This document shows positions 1 to 5,115 of a stretch of 5,115 nt of DNA, piece by piece (position 1 is the first letter of the stretch; the number at the start of each line of letters is the position of its first letter). The translations under genes and the position numbers were made by a program. The stretch is taken from assembly GCA_016215145.1 (NCBI GenBank), contig JACRLA010000344.1, positions 1 through 5,115 on the forward strand, in the 5' to 3' direction. The notes beneath the pieces are model-generated. The model worked only from the letters and a program-made list of their open reading frames with translations. It did not search any database and had not been told where the DNA came from. This DNA is from Chloroflexota bacterium. Lineage in GTDB: Bacteria; Chloroflexota; Anaerolineae; Anaerolineales; VGOW01.

Positions 1-1609
1 ACCTAAATGCTTTCAACGCCAGTTGCACTGCCAGCCGCGTCTCGGGGTTATCCAGATCGAATCCGGAAATTTCGGCGATGCGATCCATGCGGTATTGCAA
101 TGTGTTGCGATGGATGAAGAGGGCTTCGGCGGTTTGCGAGAGGTTGCCGTGATGGGTGAAGTACGCCGACAGCGTTTGCAACAAACTGCTGTTGTGCTGG
201 TTATCGTATTCGATCAACGCGCCCAGAGTTTCATTGCAGAAGGCGGCGAGTTCGGGATGATCTTCTAGTTGGAATAACAAACGATGCACCGAGAGATCGC
301 CAAAATACATCGGCTCGCCATCGCCCACGCGCCGCGCGGTTCCCAATGCTTGCCCCGCTTCACGATACGAGATGCGCCACTCCGAAACATTTTGCGCGGC
401 GCGCCCGATGCCGCACAACAATTTTATTTTAGGAAATTCTTTGGCAACTTGATTCTTAACACCCTGCGCGATTGCTCGCGCCGCCTTGAGCGATCCATCC
501 GATCCCAATGCAACAAAATTAGCGATCTCTGTATCACTGGTGCGGATCAACGCCGAGATGCGCCCGATGCTCAGTTCACCGTTGACGATGGTTTCGAGTC
601 GGCGCATGGAAGGTTGATTGGGGATGTCGGGCCAGGCGAAGATGACGGTGGCATGAGTGGCGGCGATGTCGTGACCGATGCGCTGCGCCCAGCGTCTAAT
701 TTCTTGCTGAGGGATCGCTCCGGCGAGAACGGCATCAAGAAAATCGCCGCGCAAACGTTTGGTGGCTTCATTCACCGCTTTGGCTTTAGACATTTCGAGT
801 CCGCACGCCGCCGCGCCTTGTTCCAGAACCAAACTATCCAACGAATCTAAATCGCCGCTCGGCGCGATGATCGAAACATAGCCGCGCGCCAAACGCCCGA
901 CCACAATGGGCGCGACGAATCGCACGACGCTACTTTTAAGTTCTTGCTGCTCCACCGAGATGTTGTGCGCCGCCACTTGCTTGCGATCTGCCCAGCCCAT
1001 CGGCAGCGATTCGAGTTTGGACATGTCGCCGACGATCTCGTGCCAGTTGTCCAATTTAATTTCCGGTTCGGCAGTGGCAATCGGCACCAAGCGTTTATCC
1101 TGCACCACCACATGATGCCCGGTGAGTTCGCACATCTTTTGGGCAATCGCTTCCATGCCCTTACTCTCGGCAGAGAGTTGACCCAGTTGATGAAAAAATT
1201 TTGAAGAGAGTTCGGCGATGTGCGCTTGCCGATTCGTGAGAAGAGTTAACGTGGCGCGATGCGCGGCGCGCAATTGGGTGCCCTCAGGCAGTTGGATGAT
1301 GGGCAGGTTGGCGGCATCCGCTTTTTTGATCGCCGCCGCCGGAAGAGTCACGGTGACGCCGATGGCAACCGCGCCCGCCGCGATCAGTTGATCAATTGAA
1401 TCTGCCCAACTAGCGTCATCGGATCGCACCGCGCAAAAAACAATATCACCTTGTTCCACCATCGCATCGCGCCGCAAGGGGACGCCGACGACGACAGCCC
1501 ACGCCACTTGCCTGTTGCGCGACTCGGCGTTGGCCGGACGAAGTTTGGTTCCAGAGGGAAGTGCGAGACGAATGATCTGAGCGAGGGTGAGTGGCGCGGC
1601 GTTTTCCAT
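1..1609 (-). CDS. PucR/CdaR-family transcriptional regulator (3' end cut by window edge)
   Basis: The frame is open for 536 codons from the ATG at 1609 to the window edge with no stop. Domains seen: residues about 8-125 match the N-terminal PucR domain (LTLAQIIRLALPSG, then GDIVFCA and NLPIIQLPEG); about 135-280 look like the GAF-like sensory segment of this family; about 285-430 are the GGDEF-like CdaR region; about 475-536 are the C-terminal helix-turn-helix, with the hallmark NLSQTAEALFIHRNTLQYRM (489-508) followed by the PETRLAVQLALKAFR end. Family members usually stop within a few residues of this point, so probably only the last codons are missing. PucR-type proteins are cytoplasmic DNA-binding regulators, often of purine, amino-acid or other catabolic genes; the ligand and targets here are unknown. 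The start is preferred because PucR homology begins at once and a consensus -10 lies just upstream; no clear Shine-Dalgarno is present. The gene follows metB on the same strand but appears separately promoted. Confidence 0.93.
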   Translation of the reverse strand, partial: MENAAPLTLAQIIRLALPSGTKLRPANAESRNRQVAWAVVVGVPLRRDAMVEQGDIVFCAVRSDDASWADSIDQLIAAGAVAIGVTVTLPAAAIKKADAANLPIIQLPEGTQLRAAHRATLTLLTNRQAHIAELSSKFFHQLGQLSAESKGMEAIAQKMCELTGHHVVVQDKRLVPIATAEPEIKLDNWHEIVGDMSKLESLPMGWADRKQVAAHNISVEQQELKSSVVRFVAPIVVGRLARGYVSIIAPSGDLDSLDSLVLEQGAAACGLEMSKAKAVNEATKRLRGDFLDAVLAGAIPQQEIRRWAQRIGHDIAATHATVIFAWPDIPNQPSMRRLETIVNGELSIGRISALIRTSDTEIANFVALGSDGSLKAARAIAQGVKNQVAKEFPKIKLLCGIGRAAQNVSEWRISYREAGQALGTARRVGDGEPMYFGDLSVHRLLFQLEDHPELAAFCNETLGALIEYDNQHNSSLLQTLSAYFTHHGNLSQTAEALFIHRNTLQYRMDRIAEISGFDLDNPETRLAVQLALKAFR

Positions 1610-1617
1610 GTGGGCTG

Positions 1618-1623
1618 ATTATA
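1618..1623 (-). promoter_or_regulatory. Consensus -10 box of the pucR-like gene, probable leaderless transcript
   Basis: The minus strand reads TATAAT, a perfect sigma70-type -10, with only 8 nt between it and the ATG at 1609. Transcription would start at or within a base or two of the start codon, which fits the absence of a Shine-Dalgarno. At 17-bp spacing the -35 position reads GGAAAC (1641-1646), a poor match lying in the centre of the palindrome at 1631-1661. The promoter may therefore depend on a protein bound there. The -10 is seen; the leaderless start is inferred. Confidence 0.5.
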
Positions 1624-1630
1624 CAATTAA

Positions 1631-1661
1631 GACACTGAGTGTTTCCGAAACACTCAGTGTC
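1631..1661. repeat. Perfect nested palindrome (15-bp arms, 1-bp centre) between metB and the pucR-like gene
   Basis: The arm GACACTGAGTGTTTC (1631-1645) is exactly mirrored by GAAACACTCAGTGTC (1647-1661) around C1646. Each arm contains a smaller palindrome: ACACTGAGTGT (1632-1642) and ACACTCAGTGT (1650-1660), centres 18 bp apart, with the palindromic TTCCGAA between. It begins 7 nt after the metB stop codon and ends 21 bp before the pucR-like ATG. In RNA it could form a long hairpin, so it may protect or end the metB transcript, but neither side has a proper U-tract. Its position over the expected -35 of the next gene also fits an operator with two dimer sites. It could also be a dispersed intergenic repeat of this genome. 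Confidence 0.9.
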
Positions 1662-1668
1662 TGCAATA

Positions 1669-2859
1669 TCACGCTTGCTCCAACGCTTGCGCCAGATCGT
1701 TGATCAAATCTTCTGTGTCTTCGACTCCGAGCGCGAGCCGAATTAAATTATCTTTGATGCCGACGGCGAGCCGTTCTCCGGTGGACATTTCGTAATAGGA
1801 CATGAGCGCCGGCTGCTCGATCAGCGTTTCGACTCCGCCCAAACTTGGGGCGATGATCGGGATGCGGACTCGATCCACCACACGGCTGCCTTCGGTGATG
1901 CCGCCTCTCACCTCAAAACTGATCACGCCCCCGAACCCTTTCATCTGCTTGGCGGCGATGGCGTGATCGGGATGGCTGGTTAAGCCCGGATACCACACGC
2001 GATCAATTTTGGGATGCGCCTCTAAAAATTCGGCGATGCGCTGACCGTTTTGGTTTTGTCGCTCGACTCGTAAGCCCAACGTTTTGAGTCCGCGCAAAAG
2101 TAAATAGGCGCTGTGTGGATCGAACACGCCGCCCAGCATCCATAGTTGTTGACGGAGTAGGGCGATGAGCTGTTCACTGCCCGCAACCACGCCCGCTAAA
2201 ATATCGTTATGCCCGCCCAGATACTTTGTGGCGGAATGAATCACCAGATCGATTCCAAAATCGAGTGGACGTAAATTAAATGGCGTGGCAAACGTTGCAT
2301 CCACCAAAGTTTTGATGTTGTGCGCTTTGGCGATGTCGGCGAGATGTTTGAGATCGAGAACGCGCAGATAAGGGTTCGTCGGTGACTCGGAGATGATGAG
2401 TTTTGTTTCGGGGCGAATGGCGGACTCTAACGCGGTGAAGTCGCCCATTGGCACGACGGTGGATTCGATGTTGAACTTTTTGAGGAAGTTTAAACAGAAC
2501 TGGCGCGTGCGCCGATACGAGTCATCGGTGATGATGATGTGCGCGCCCGCGTTGACCAGAGTCAAAATTGTTGAGGTCACTGCCGCCATGCCGGATGAAT
2601 ACAGCAAGGCGGCTTCCGCGCCCTCCAGCGCCGCAAGTTTAGTTTCGGCTGCCGCCACGGTTGGGTTTCCGTATCGCCCATACTCGGTGCGTCCCTTCGC
2701 CATGCCCCACATACGCGCGTCCATAAAATCGCACAAATCTTGCGTGTCGCTAAAAGTATATGTTGCCGTTTGCGTGACTGGCACGGTGAGCGAGTGATGC
2801 GGGTTAGGGCGCTCGCTTCCGGCGTGAACGGCGGTGGTGGATAAACCTTGTTGAGTCAT
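1669..2859 (-). CDS. metB: Cystathionine gamma-synthase, plant-like type (PLP-dependent, methionine biosynthesis)
   Basis: A 396-residue protein of the Cys/Met metabolism PLP family, of normal length. It should join cysteine to an activated homoserine to give cystathionine, the first transsulfuration step to methionine, in the cytoplasm. Visible residues: EYGRYGNPT (59-67), whose Tyr60/Arg62 contact the PLP phosphate in this fold; Tyr115 in DDSYRRT, which stacks on PLP; ESPTNPYLR (158-166); Asp187 in VDATFATP for the ring nitrogen; the PLP lysine Lys212 in HSATKYLGGHND; and Arg374 in DNLIRLALGVED, expected to bind the substrate carboxylate. The YRRTR, HNDILAG, APSLGGVET and QPALMSYYE stretches resemble plant cystathionine gamma-synthase more than E. 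coli MetB. A methionine gamma-lyase or O-acylhomoserine sulfhydrylase cannot be excluded by sequence alone, but the SAM riboswitch supports a biosynthetic role. The start at 2859 has a Shine-Dalgarno 6 nt upstream; a longer in-frame start at 2961 would run through terminator and repeats. Confidence 0.92.
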   Translation of the reverse strand: MTQQGLSTTAVHAGSERPNPHHSLTVPVTQTATYTFSDTQDLCDFMDARMWGMAKGRTEYGRYGNPTVAAAETKLAALEGAEAALLYSSGMAAVTSTILTLVNAGAHIIITDDSYRRTRQFCLNFLKKFNIESTVVPMGDFTALESAIRPETKLIISESPTNPYLRVLDLKHLADIAKAHNIKTLVDATFATPFNLRPLDFGIDLVIHSATKYLGGHNDILAGVVAGSEQLIALLRQQLWMLGGVFDPHSAYLLLRGLKTLGLRVERQNQNGQRIAEFLEAHPKIDRVWYPGLTSHPDHAIAAKQMKGFGGVISFEVRGGITEGSRVVDRVRIPIIAPSLGGVETLIEQPALMSYYEMSTGERLAVGIKDNLIRLALGVEDTEDLINDLAQALEQA

Positions 2860-2865
2860 AGTGAA

Positions 2866-2871
2866 CCTTTC
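2866..2871 (-). promoter_or_regulatory. Ribosome binding site of metB (decides the start)
   Basis: The minus strand reads GAAAGG ending 6 nt before the ATG at 2859. It is a moderate Shine-Dalgarno, and it fixes the start at MTQQGLSTT, where family homology begins. It lies immediately after the heptamer run. Confidence 0.65.
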
Positions 2872-2874
2872 GCG

Positions 2875-2935
2875 ATACGGAATACGCAATACGTGATACG
2901 TGATGCGTGATACGTGACGTGATGTGTGGTGCGTG
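2875..2935. repeat. Degenerate heptamer tandem repeat in the metB leader
   Basis: On the plus strand the units read ATACGGA, ATACGCA, ATACGTG, ATACGTG, ATGCGTG, ATACGTG, ACGTG (two bases short), ATGTGTG and GTGCGTG: about nine copies of an ATACGTG unit (CACGTAT in the transcript). The run fills almost all the space between the riboswitch terminator (ends 2941) and the metB Shine-Dalgarno. It is read without a stop in the metB frame, producing a false N-terminal extension rich in His, Arg, Thr and Ser. The function is unknown; it resembles the short tandem heptamers scattered between genes in some bacteria. Confidence 0.85.
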
Positions 2936-2940
2936 TTCCG

Positions 2941-2979
2941 TAAAAATAAAAACACCCTCACTCGTTTGAGAAGAGGGTG
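2941..2979 (-). terminator. Intrinsic terminator of the SAM riboswitch expression platform
   Basis: In the transcript CACCCTC (2979-2973) pairs with GAGGGTG (2959-2953), with an inner CTC/GAG stem and AAAC loop, followed directly by TTTTTATTTTT (2952-2942). The 5' side of the stem also carries CCCTCTT (2977-2971), the exact complement of AAGAGGG (3005-2999) in the 3' strand of riboswitch helix P1. Terminator and antiterminator are therefore mutually exclusive. SAM binding stabilises P1, frees the terminator and stops transcription before metB. Confidence 0.93.
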
Positions 2980-3005
2980 CGCGAAATTTTTTTCGTTCCC
3001 CTCTT
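2971..3005 (-). promoter_or_regulatory. Antiterminator of the SAM riboswitch
   Basis: AAGAGGG (3005-2999) pairs perfectly over 7 bp with CCCTCTT (2977-2971). Between them CGAAA and TTTCG (2995-2982) can form a small capping hairpin with an AAAA loop, giving a compact stacked antiterminator. It uses the last bases of P1 and the first half of the terminator, so it forms only when SAM is not bound. Pairing was worked out by eye, not by an energy calculation. Confidence 0.75.
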
Positions 3006-3101
3006 ATCTCCCAGAATGTACTGTCGGAGTGGGCACCTTGCGCAATTGCACAGGTTGTCGAGGCTTCATCGGGCCGGTCCCTCAGCCTCTCTGGATAAGA
3101 G
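3001..3101 (-). ncRNA. SAM-I (S-box) riboswitch aptamer controlling metB
   Basis: All hallmark parts of the S-box aptamer are present on the minus strand. P1 is an 8-bp perfect helix, CTCTTATC (3101-3094) with GATAAGAG (3008-3001). Next come AGAGAGGC, GAGGGA, GGCCC and GAAGCC, forming P2 (3089-3085 with 3064-3060) and its internal kink-turn region. CAACC follows, then P3 (3054-3036, loop AAUU), then AAGGTGCC-ACTCC, and P4 (about 3029-3009; CUCC with GGAG and CAG with CUG). It binds S-adenosylmethionine and turns off methionine-biosynthesis genes by transcription termination; a matching terminator and antiterminator follow. Position upstream of a cystathionine gamma-synthase gene is typical. 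Confidence 0.97.
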
Positions 3102-3126
3102 TGTTTCTATAAAATTGTTGGGCGGG

Positions 3127-3155
3127 ATGTTACAACGGGCGATGAGATGTGTCAA
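3127..3155 (-). promoter_or_regulatory. Sigma70-type promoter of the riboswitch-metB unit
   Basis: TTGACA (3155-3150, perfect -35) is followed after exactly 17 bp by TAACAT (3132-3127, 4 of 6 matches to TATAAT). Transcription should begin near 3120, about 20 nt before P1 of the riboswitch, giving a leader of about 260 nt. An AAAAATTTTT block (3158-3167) lies just upstream of the -35 and could act as an UP element. Confidence 0.8.
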
Positions 3156-3181
3156 GGAAAAATTTTTGACGCAAAGGTGGT

Positions 3182-3211
3182 TTGACTTTTGTTGGTAAGG
3201 TAAGATAAAGT
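3182..3211 (+). promoter_or_regulatory. Possible promoter of the small plus-strand gene
   Basis: TTGACT (3182-3187) is followed after 18 bp by TAAAGT (3206-3211), a 4 of 6 match; GATAAA (3204-3209) at 16 bp is an alternative. Transcription would start near 3218, about 26 nt before the ATG at 3244. It is divergent from the metB promoter, with 26 bp between the two -35 boxes. Confidence 0.45.
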
Positions 3212-3227
3212 ATGTGCAGTCAAATGG

Positions 3228-3234
3228 AAAGGAG
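3228..3234 (+). promoter_or_regulatory. Strong Shine-Dalgarno of the 97-residue gene (decides the start)
   Basis: AAAGGAG lies 9 nt before the ATG at 3244. A GTG at 3214 in the same frame would place this site inside the coding sequence and has no ribosome site of its own, so 3244 is preferred. Confidence 0.8.
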
Positions 3235-3243
3235 ATATTGAAA

Positions 3244-3537
3244 ATGGAAGTCCAATCTATAAATGCCGAGAGACTCTTGAGGCAAGTTCTGACAAGCATA
3301 GCCCAACTTCCCCCGCCCGATTTATTGGTGGTGTATGAAACGATTAACGATCTGCAACAAAAAAATGTTCAGGGCGAGTCGCGCTTAACTTCTGACGAGA
3401 TTTTGGCGCGAGCCAAACAGCGCGCTGTTGAGATGAGTCGTATGTCGCACGAAGAAGTCGTCCAGCAATTCATCAACGCAACGGATCGTATTCGCGCTGA
3501 GGCGATTGTTAAAGGTGTAGCGATTGAGGGGGAGTAA
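3244..3537 (+). CDS. Small helical protein, possibly antitoxin-like, function unknown
   Basis: A 97-residue, charged, soluble protein with no signal peptide or membrane segment. The first half (residues about 5-40, with IAQLPPPDLLVVYETINDLQ) recalls the LPP..L..V...I..L helix of small bacterial antitoxins. The second half (TSDEILARAKQRAVEMSRMSHEEVVQQF, then RIRAEAIVKGVAIEGE) is predicted helical and charged. I do not recognise a specific family. No toxin gene follows: the next frame downstream is on the other strand and its stop lies 2 bp away. Upstream is the divergent metB promoter. The strong Shine-Dalgarno and a plausible promoter support it as a real gene. It could be an orphan antitoxin, a small DNA- or protein-binding regulator, or a lineage-specific protein. 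Confidence 0.75.
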   Translation: MEVQSINAERLLRQVLTSIAQLPPPDLLVVYETINDLQQKNVQGESRLTSDEILARAKQRAVEMSRMSHEEVVQQFINATDRIRAEAIVKGVAIEGE

Positions 3538-3539
3538 CT

Positions 3540-5115
3540 TTATCTCGACAACTCCTTCAGTCTGTCGCACAACACCTTCATCACCGCCAAACACGTCTCC
3601 GGTCTTTCACGCAACAAGCCCTCAAAGCGTTGACGATCAAGGCACAGCGTCCGCACTTCGCCTAAGGCGATCAACGATGCGATGCGCGGTTCGCGGCTGA
3701 TGATCGCCATCTCGCCGACGCAGTCACCCGTTCTGCGCCGCGCCACTTCTTTCTCCGCCACTTTCACGCACACCTCACCGCTCGCAATCACATACATCTC
3801 CTCACCCATCTCGCCTTGAGTCGCAATCATCGCGCCGTCGGAGTAGATGCGTTCAATAGAAATGCTCGCCACCTGTTTAAGATCTGTCGAGTCGAGTTCG
3901 CCGAACAACGGCACGCGCCGCAAAAATAAAATGCGTTCCATCATCGAGAGGGTGGCTAACGTTTTCATGGCATCTCCATTTAAGATCGATTCGGCGGTGG
4001 CGCGCACAAACGGATCGGGGTCGGTCTCGGCTAATAATTTAATTGGATCGTTGGGACTCGAAGCGAAGACGGCGCAAGCGCGAAGCCAGCCATCTTCGTC
4101 GTGCAGCAGTTTCGTTAAGTCAACTTTTTTCTGCGCGTGAGCCGGCACCGCGCCCGACTCACCCTCACCTGATTCCCACAACTTCAACAACGGCTTGACG
4201 ATCTCCGTTTCGCCTAACGACTCGAGAGTCTCTAAAGCATAAGCGCGTTGACTCATCTCGCGGCTCTTGAGATTTTGAATCGCTATCGAGATCGACTCGT
4301 GATCGCGCAATAACCCTAACGCGCGCAACGCATTCACTCCGTAGTAATGCGCTTTGTCGTGGATCGAATCAGCGAGCAAGCGCAGGCGATCATTGTTGGG
4401 CGTGATGTCATTTGAAAGATCGTGATAATGCACCGCTTTCAATGCGGTGTCTTTGGCATACTTGCGAATTGATTCGCTTACTTGAAGCACGGGCAAATGT
4501 TCCAACACGATCAACGCGCCGCGCTCGCGCAATGGATCGCTTAACGTGTTCACGATGGGCTTTAGCGCGGGTTCGCCAATTTGCCCCAATGCCTTCGCCA
4601 CACTTTCGCGCACGATGGTGTCAAAGTCGCTCAATGCGCGGATCAAAGGTTCAATGGATCGAATCGAGTCGGTGCGGATGATGGCAGTGGCGGCGGCACT
4701 TCGCGCAATGGGCGGTGTGCCTTCATCTTCCAATTCAACGCAAATTAATTCAAACGCTTCGGCATCGCCCCAATCACCCAACGCATGCAGCGCATCTACC
4801 CGTTCTTGAGTCTCGCCCATCGCCGCCATCTGGCGCAGCATATTTTTTGCGCCGTCGTGCGTGGTCACTCGCAACAAGGTTGAGGCGGCGCGGGCGCGAA
4901 CCGCCGACGATGAGTCTTCAAGCAAGGGTTGAATGTGGGCGATCATGCCCCACGTATTGCCCGCCAATTCACGCAAGGACTCAATCGCTTGCAACCGCAC
5001 ACTTGATTCTGAATCAAGCAACATCGCCGAAACTTCGAGCAACGTACTCGATGCTTTGGCGTGAGCGAGACCACGCAACGATGCCGAGCGCACATCGGGG
5101 TCAGAATCTTTCAGC
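3540..5115 (-). CDS. HEAT-repeat protein with C-terminal cyclic-nucleotide-binding domain (5' end cut by window edge)
   Basis: 524 residues are visible and the frame is open through the right edge. The GTG at 5093 is internal, since the codons before it (LKDSDPDVR) complete a HEAT repeat. Visible residues 1-380 form about ten HEAT-like helix pairs, for example LLDSESSVRLQAIESLREL, IEPLIRALSDFDTIVRESVA and LLHDEDGWLRACAVFAS. Residues about 392-524 (nucleotides 3941-3543) form a CNB/CAP_ED domain, with the phosphate-binding cassette GEMAIISREPRIAS carrying the expected Glu (468) and Arg (477). The protein ends right after this domain with no helix-turn-helix, so it is not a CRP-type transcription factor. 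The pattern of a RA-AlEtL repeat, a D-WLRACA repeat and a final CNB recalls fusions whose N-terminus is an MFS or ATP/ADP-antiporter-like transporter; that is inference because the N-terminus is absent. No terminator is seen after the stop. Confidence 0.9.
   Translation of the reverse strand, partial: LKDSDPDVRSASLRGLAHAKASSTLLEVSAMLLDSESSVRLQAIESLRELAGNTWGMIAHIQPLLEDSSSAVRARAASTLLRVTTHDGAKNMLRQMAAMGETQERVDALHALGDWGDAEAFELICVELEDEGTPPIARSAAATAIIRTDSIRSIEPLIRALSDFDTIVRESVAKALGQIGEPALKPIVNTLSDPLRERGALIVLEHLPVLQVSESIRKYAKDTALKAVHYHDLSNDITPNNDRLRLLADSIHDKAHYYGVNALRALGLLRDHESISIAIQNLKSREMSQRAYALETLESLGETEIVKPLLKLWESGEGESGAVPAHAQKKVDLTKLLHDEDGWLRACAVFASSPNDPIKLLAETDPDPFVRATAESILNGDAMKTLATLSMMERILFLRRVPLFGELDSTDLKQVASISIERIYSDGAMIATQGEMGEEMYVIASGEVCVKVAEKEVARRRTGDCVGEMAIISREPRIASLIALGEVRTLCLDRQRFEGLLRERPETCLAVMKVLCDRLKELSR

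Noticed and set aside
284..850. 188-codon plus-strand open frame
   Set aside because: It is antisense to the pucR-like gene, whose minus-strand frame has clear domain matches throughout; the plus frame has no recognisable protein features.
1384..1626. 80-codon minus-strand open frame overlapping the pucR-like start, suggesting a frameshifted gene
   Set aside because: The true frame from 1609 is uninterrupted for 536 codons with PucR homology along its length, so there is no frameshift.
1631..1661. Classical intrinsic terminator of metB
   Set aside because: The hairpin is strong but on the minus strand it is followed by TTAATTGTATAAT rather than a U-tract, so it is annotated as a palindrome with termination only possible.
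2393..2797. 134-codon plus-strand open frame
   Set aside because: It is an antisense shadow of metB, which has intact catalytic motifs over the same bases.
2875..2935. CRISPR array
   Set aside because: The units are contiguous 7-mers with no spacers and no nearby cas genes.
2860..2961. N-terminal extension of metB starting at 2961
   Set aside because: It would translate the riboswitch terminator and the heptamer run; family homology and a Shine-Dalgarno place the start at 2859.
3214..3243. GTG start at 3214 for the small plus-strand gene
   Set aside because: It would put the strong AAAGGAG site inside the gene, and it lies at or before the likely transcription start.
5091..5093. GTG at 5093 as start of the HEAT-CNB gene
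   Set aside because: The frame stays open to the window edge and the codons upstream complete a HEAT repeat (LKDSDPDVR), so the gene continues outside.

Overview
The window looks like bacterial chromosome of moderate GC content, most plausibly from Chloroflexota (Anaerolineae-like). That placement is inferred from the gene types: a methionine-biosynthesis enzyme of plant-like sequence under an S-box riboswitch, a PucR-type regulator, and a HEAT-repeat/cyclic-nucleotide-binding protein. No marker gene proves it. Four protein genes are visible: three on the minus strand and one small gene on the plus strand. The two outer genes are cut by the window edges.

Left part (1-1609, minus): a PucR/CdaR-family transcriptional regulator, complete at its N-terminus and missing only its last codons. 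It starts 59 bp after the stop of the next gene. That gap holds a perfect 31-bp nested palindrome (1631-1661) and a consensus TATAAT only 8 nt before the ATG, which suggests its own promoter with a leaderless or very short-leader mRNA.

Centre (1669-3155, minus): a complete methionine-biosynthesis transcription unit. In transcription order it has a sigma70-type promoter (TTGACA, 17 bp, TAACAT), a SAM-I (S-box) riboswitch aptamer, an intrinsic terminator with a recognisable competing antiterminator, a run of about nine degenerate heptamers, a Shine-Dalgarno and the cystathionine gamma-synthase gene. The logic is standard: high SAM ends transcription before the gene and low SAM lets the enzyme be made. 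The heptamer run between terminator and ribosome site is not part of the standard design.

Right part (3182-5115): a divergent small gene (3244-3537, plus) encodes a 97-residue helical protein that vaguely resembles small antitoxins but has no toxin partner. It converges, with only 2 bp between stop codons, on a large minus-strand gene (3540 to beyond the right edge) encoding HEAT repeats followed by a C-terminal cyclic-nucleotide-binding domain. This layout resembles the C-terminal half of MFS/nucleotide-transporter-HEAT-CNB fusion proteins; the N-terminal part lies outside the window.

No RNA genes other than the riboswitch leader, no insertion sequences and no CRISPR array were seen. I do not see a new multi-gene system. 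The most unusual material is non-coding: the nested palindrome and the heptamer run in the metB leader.
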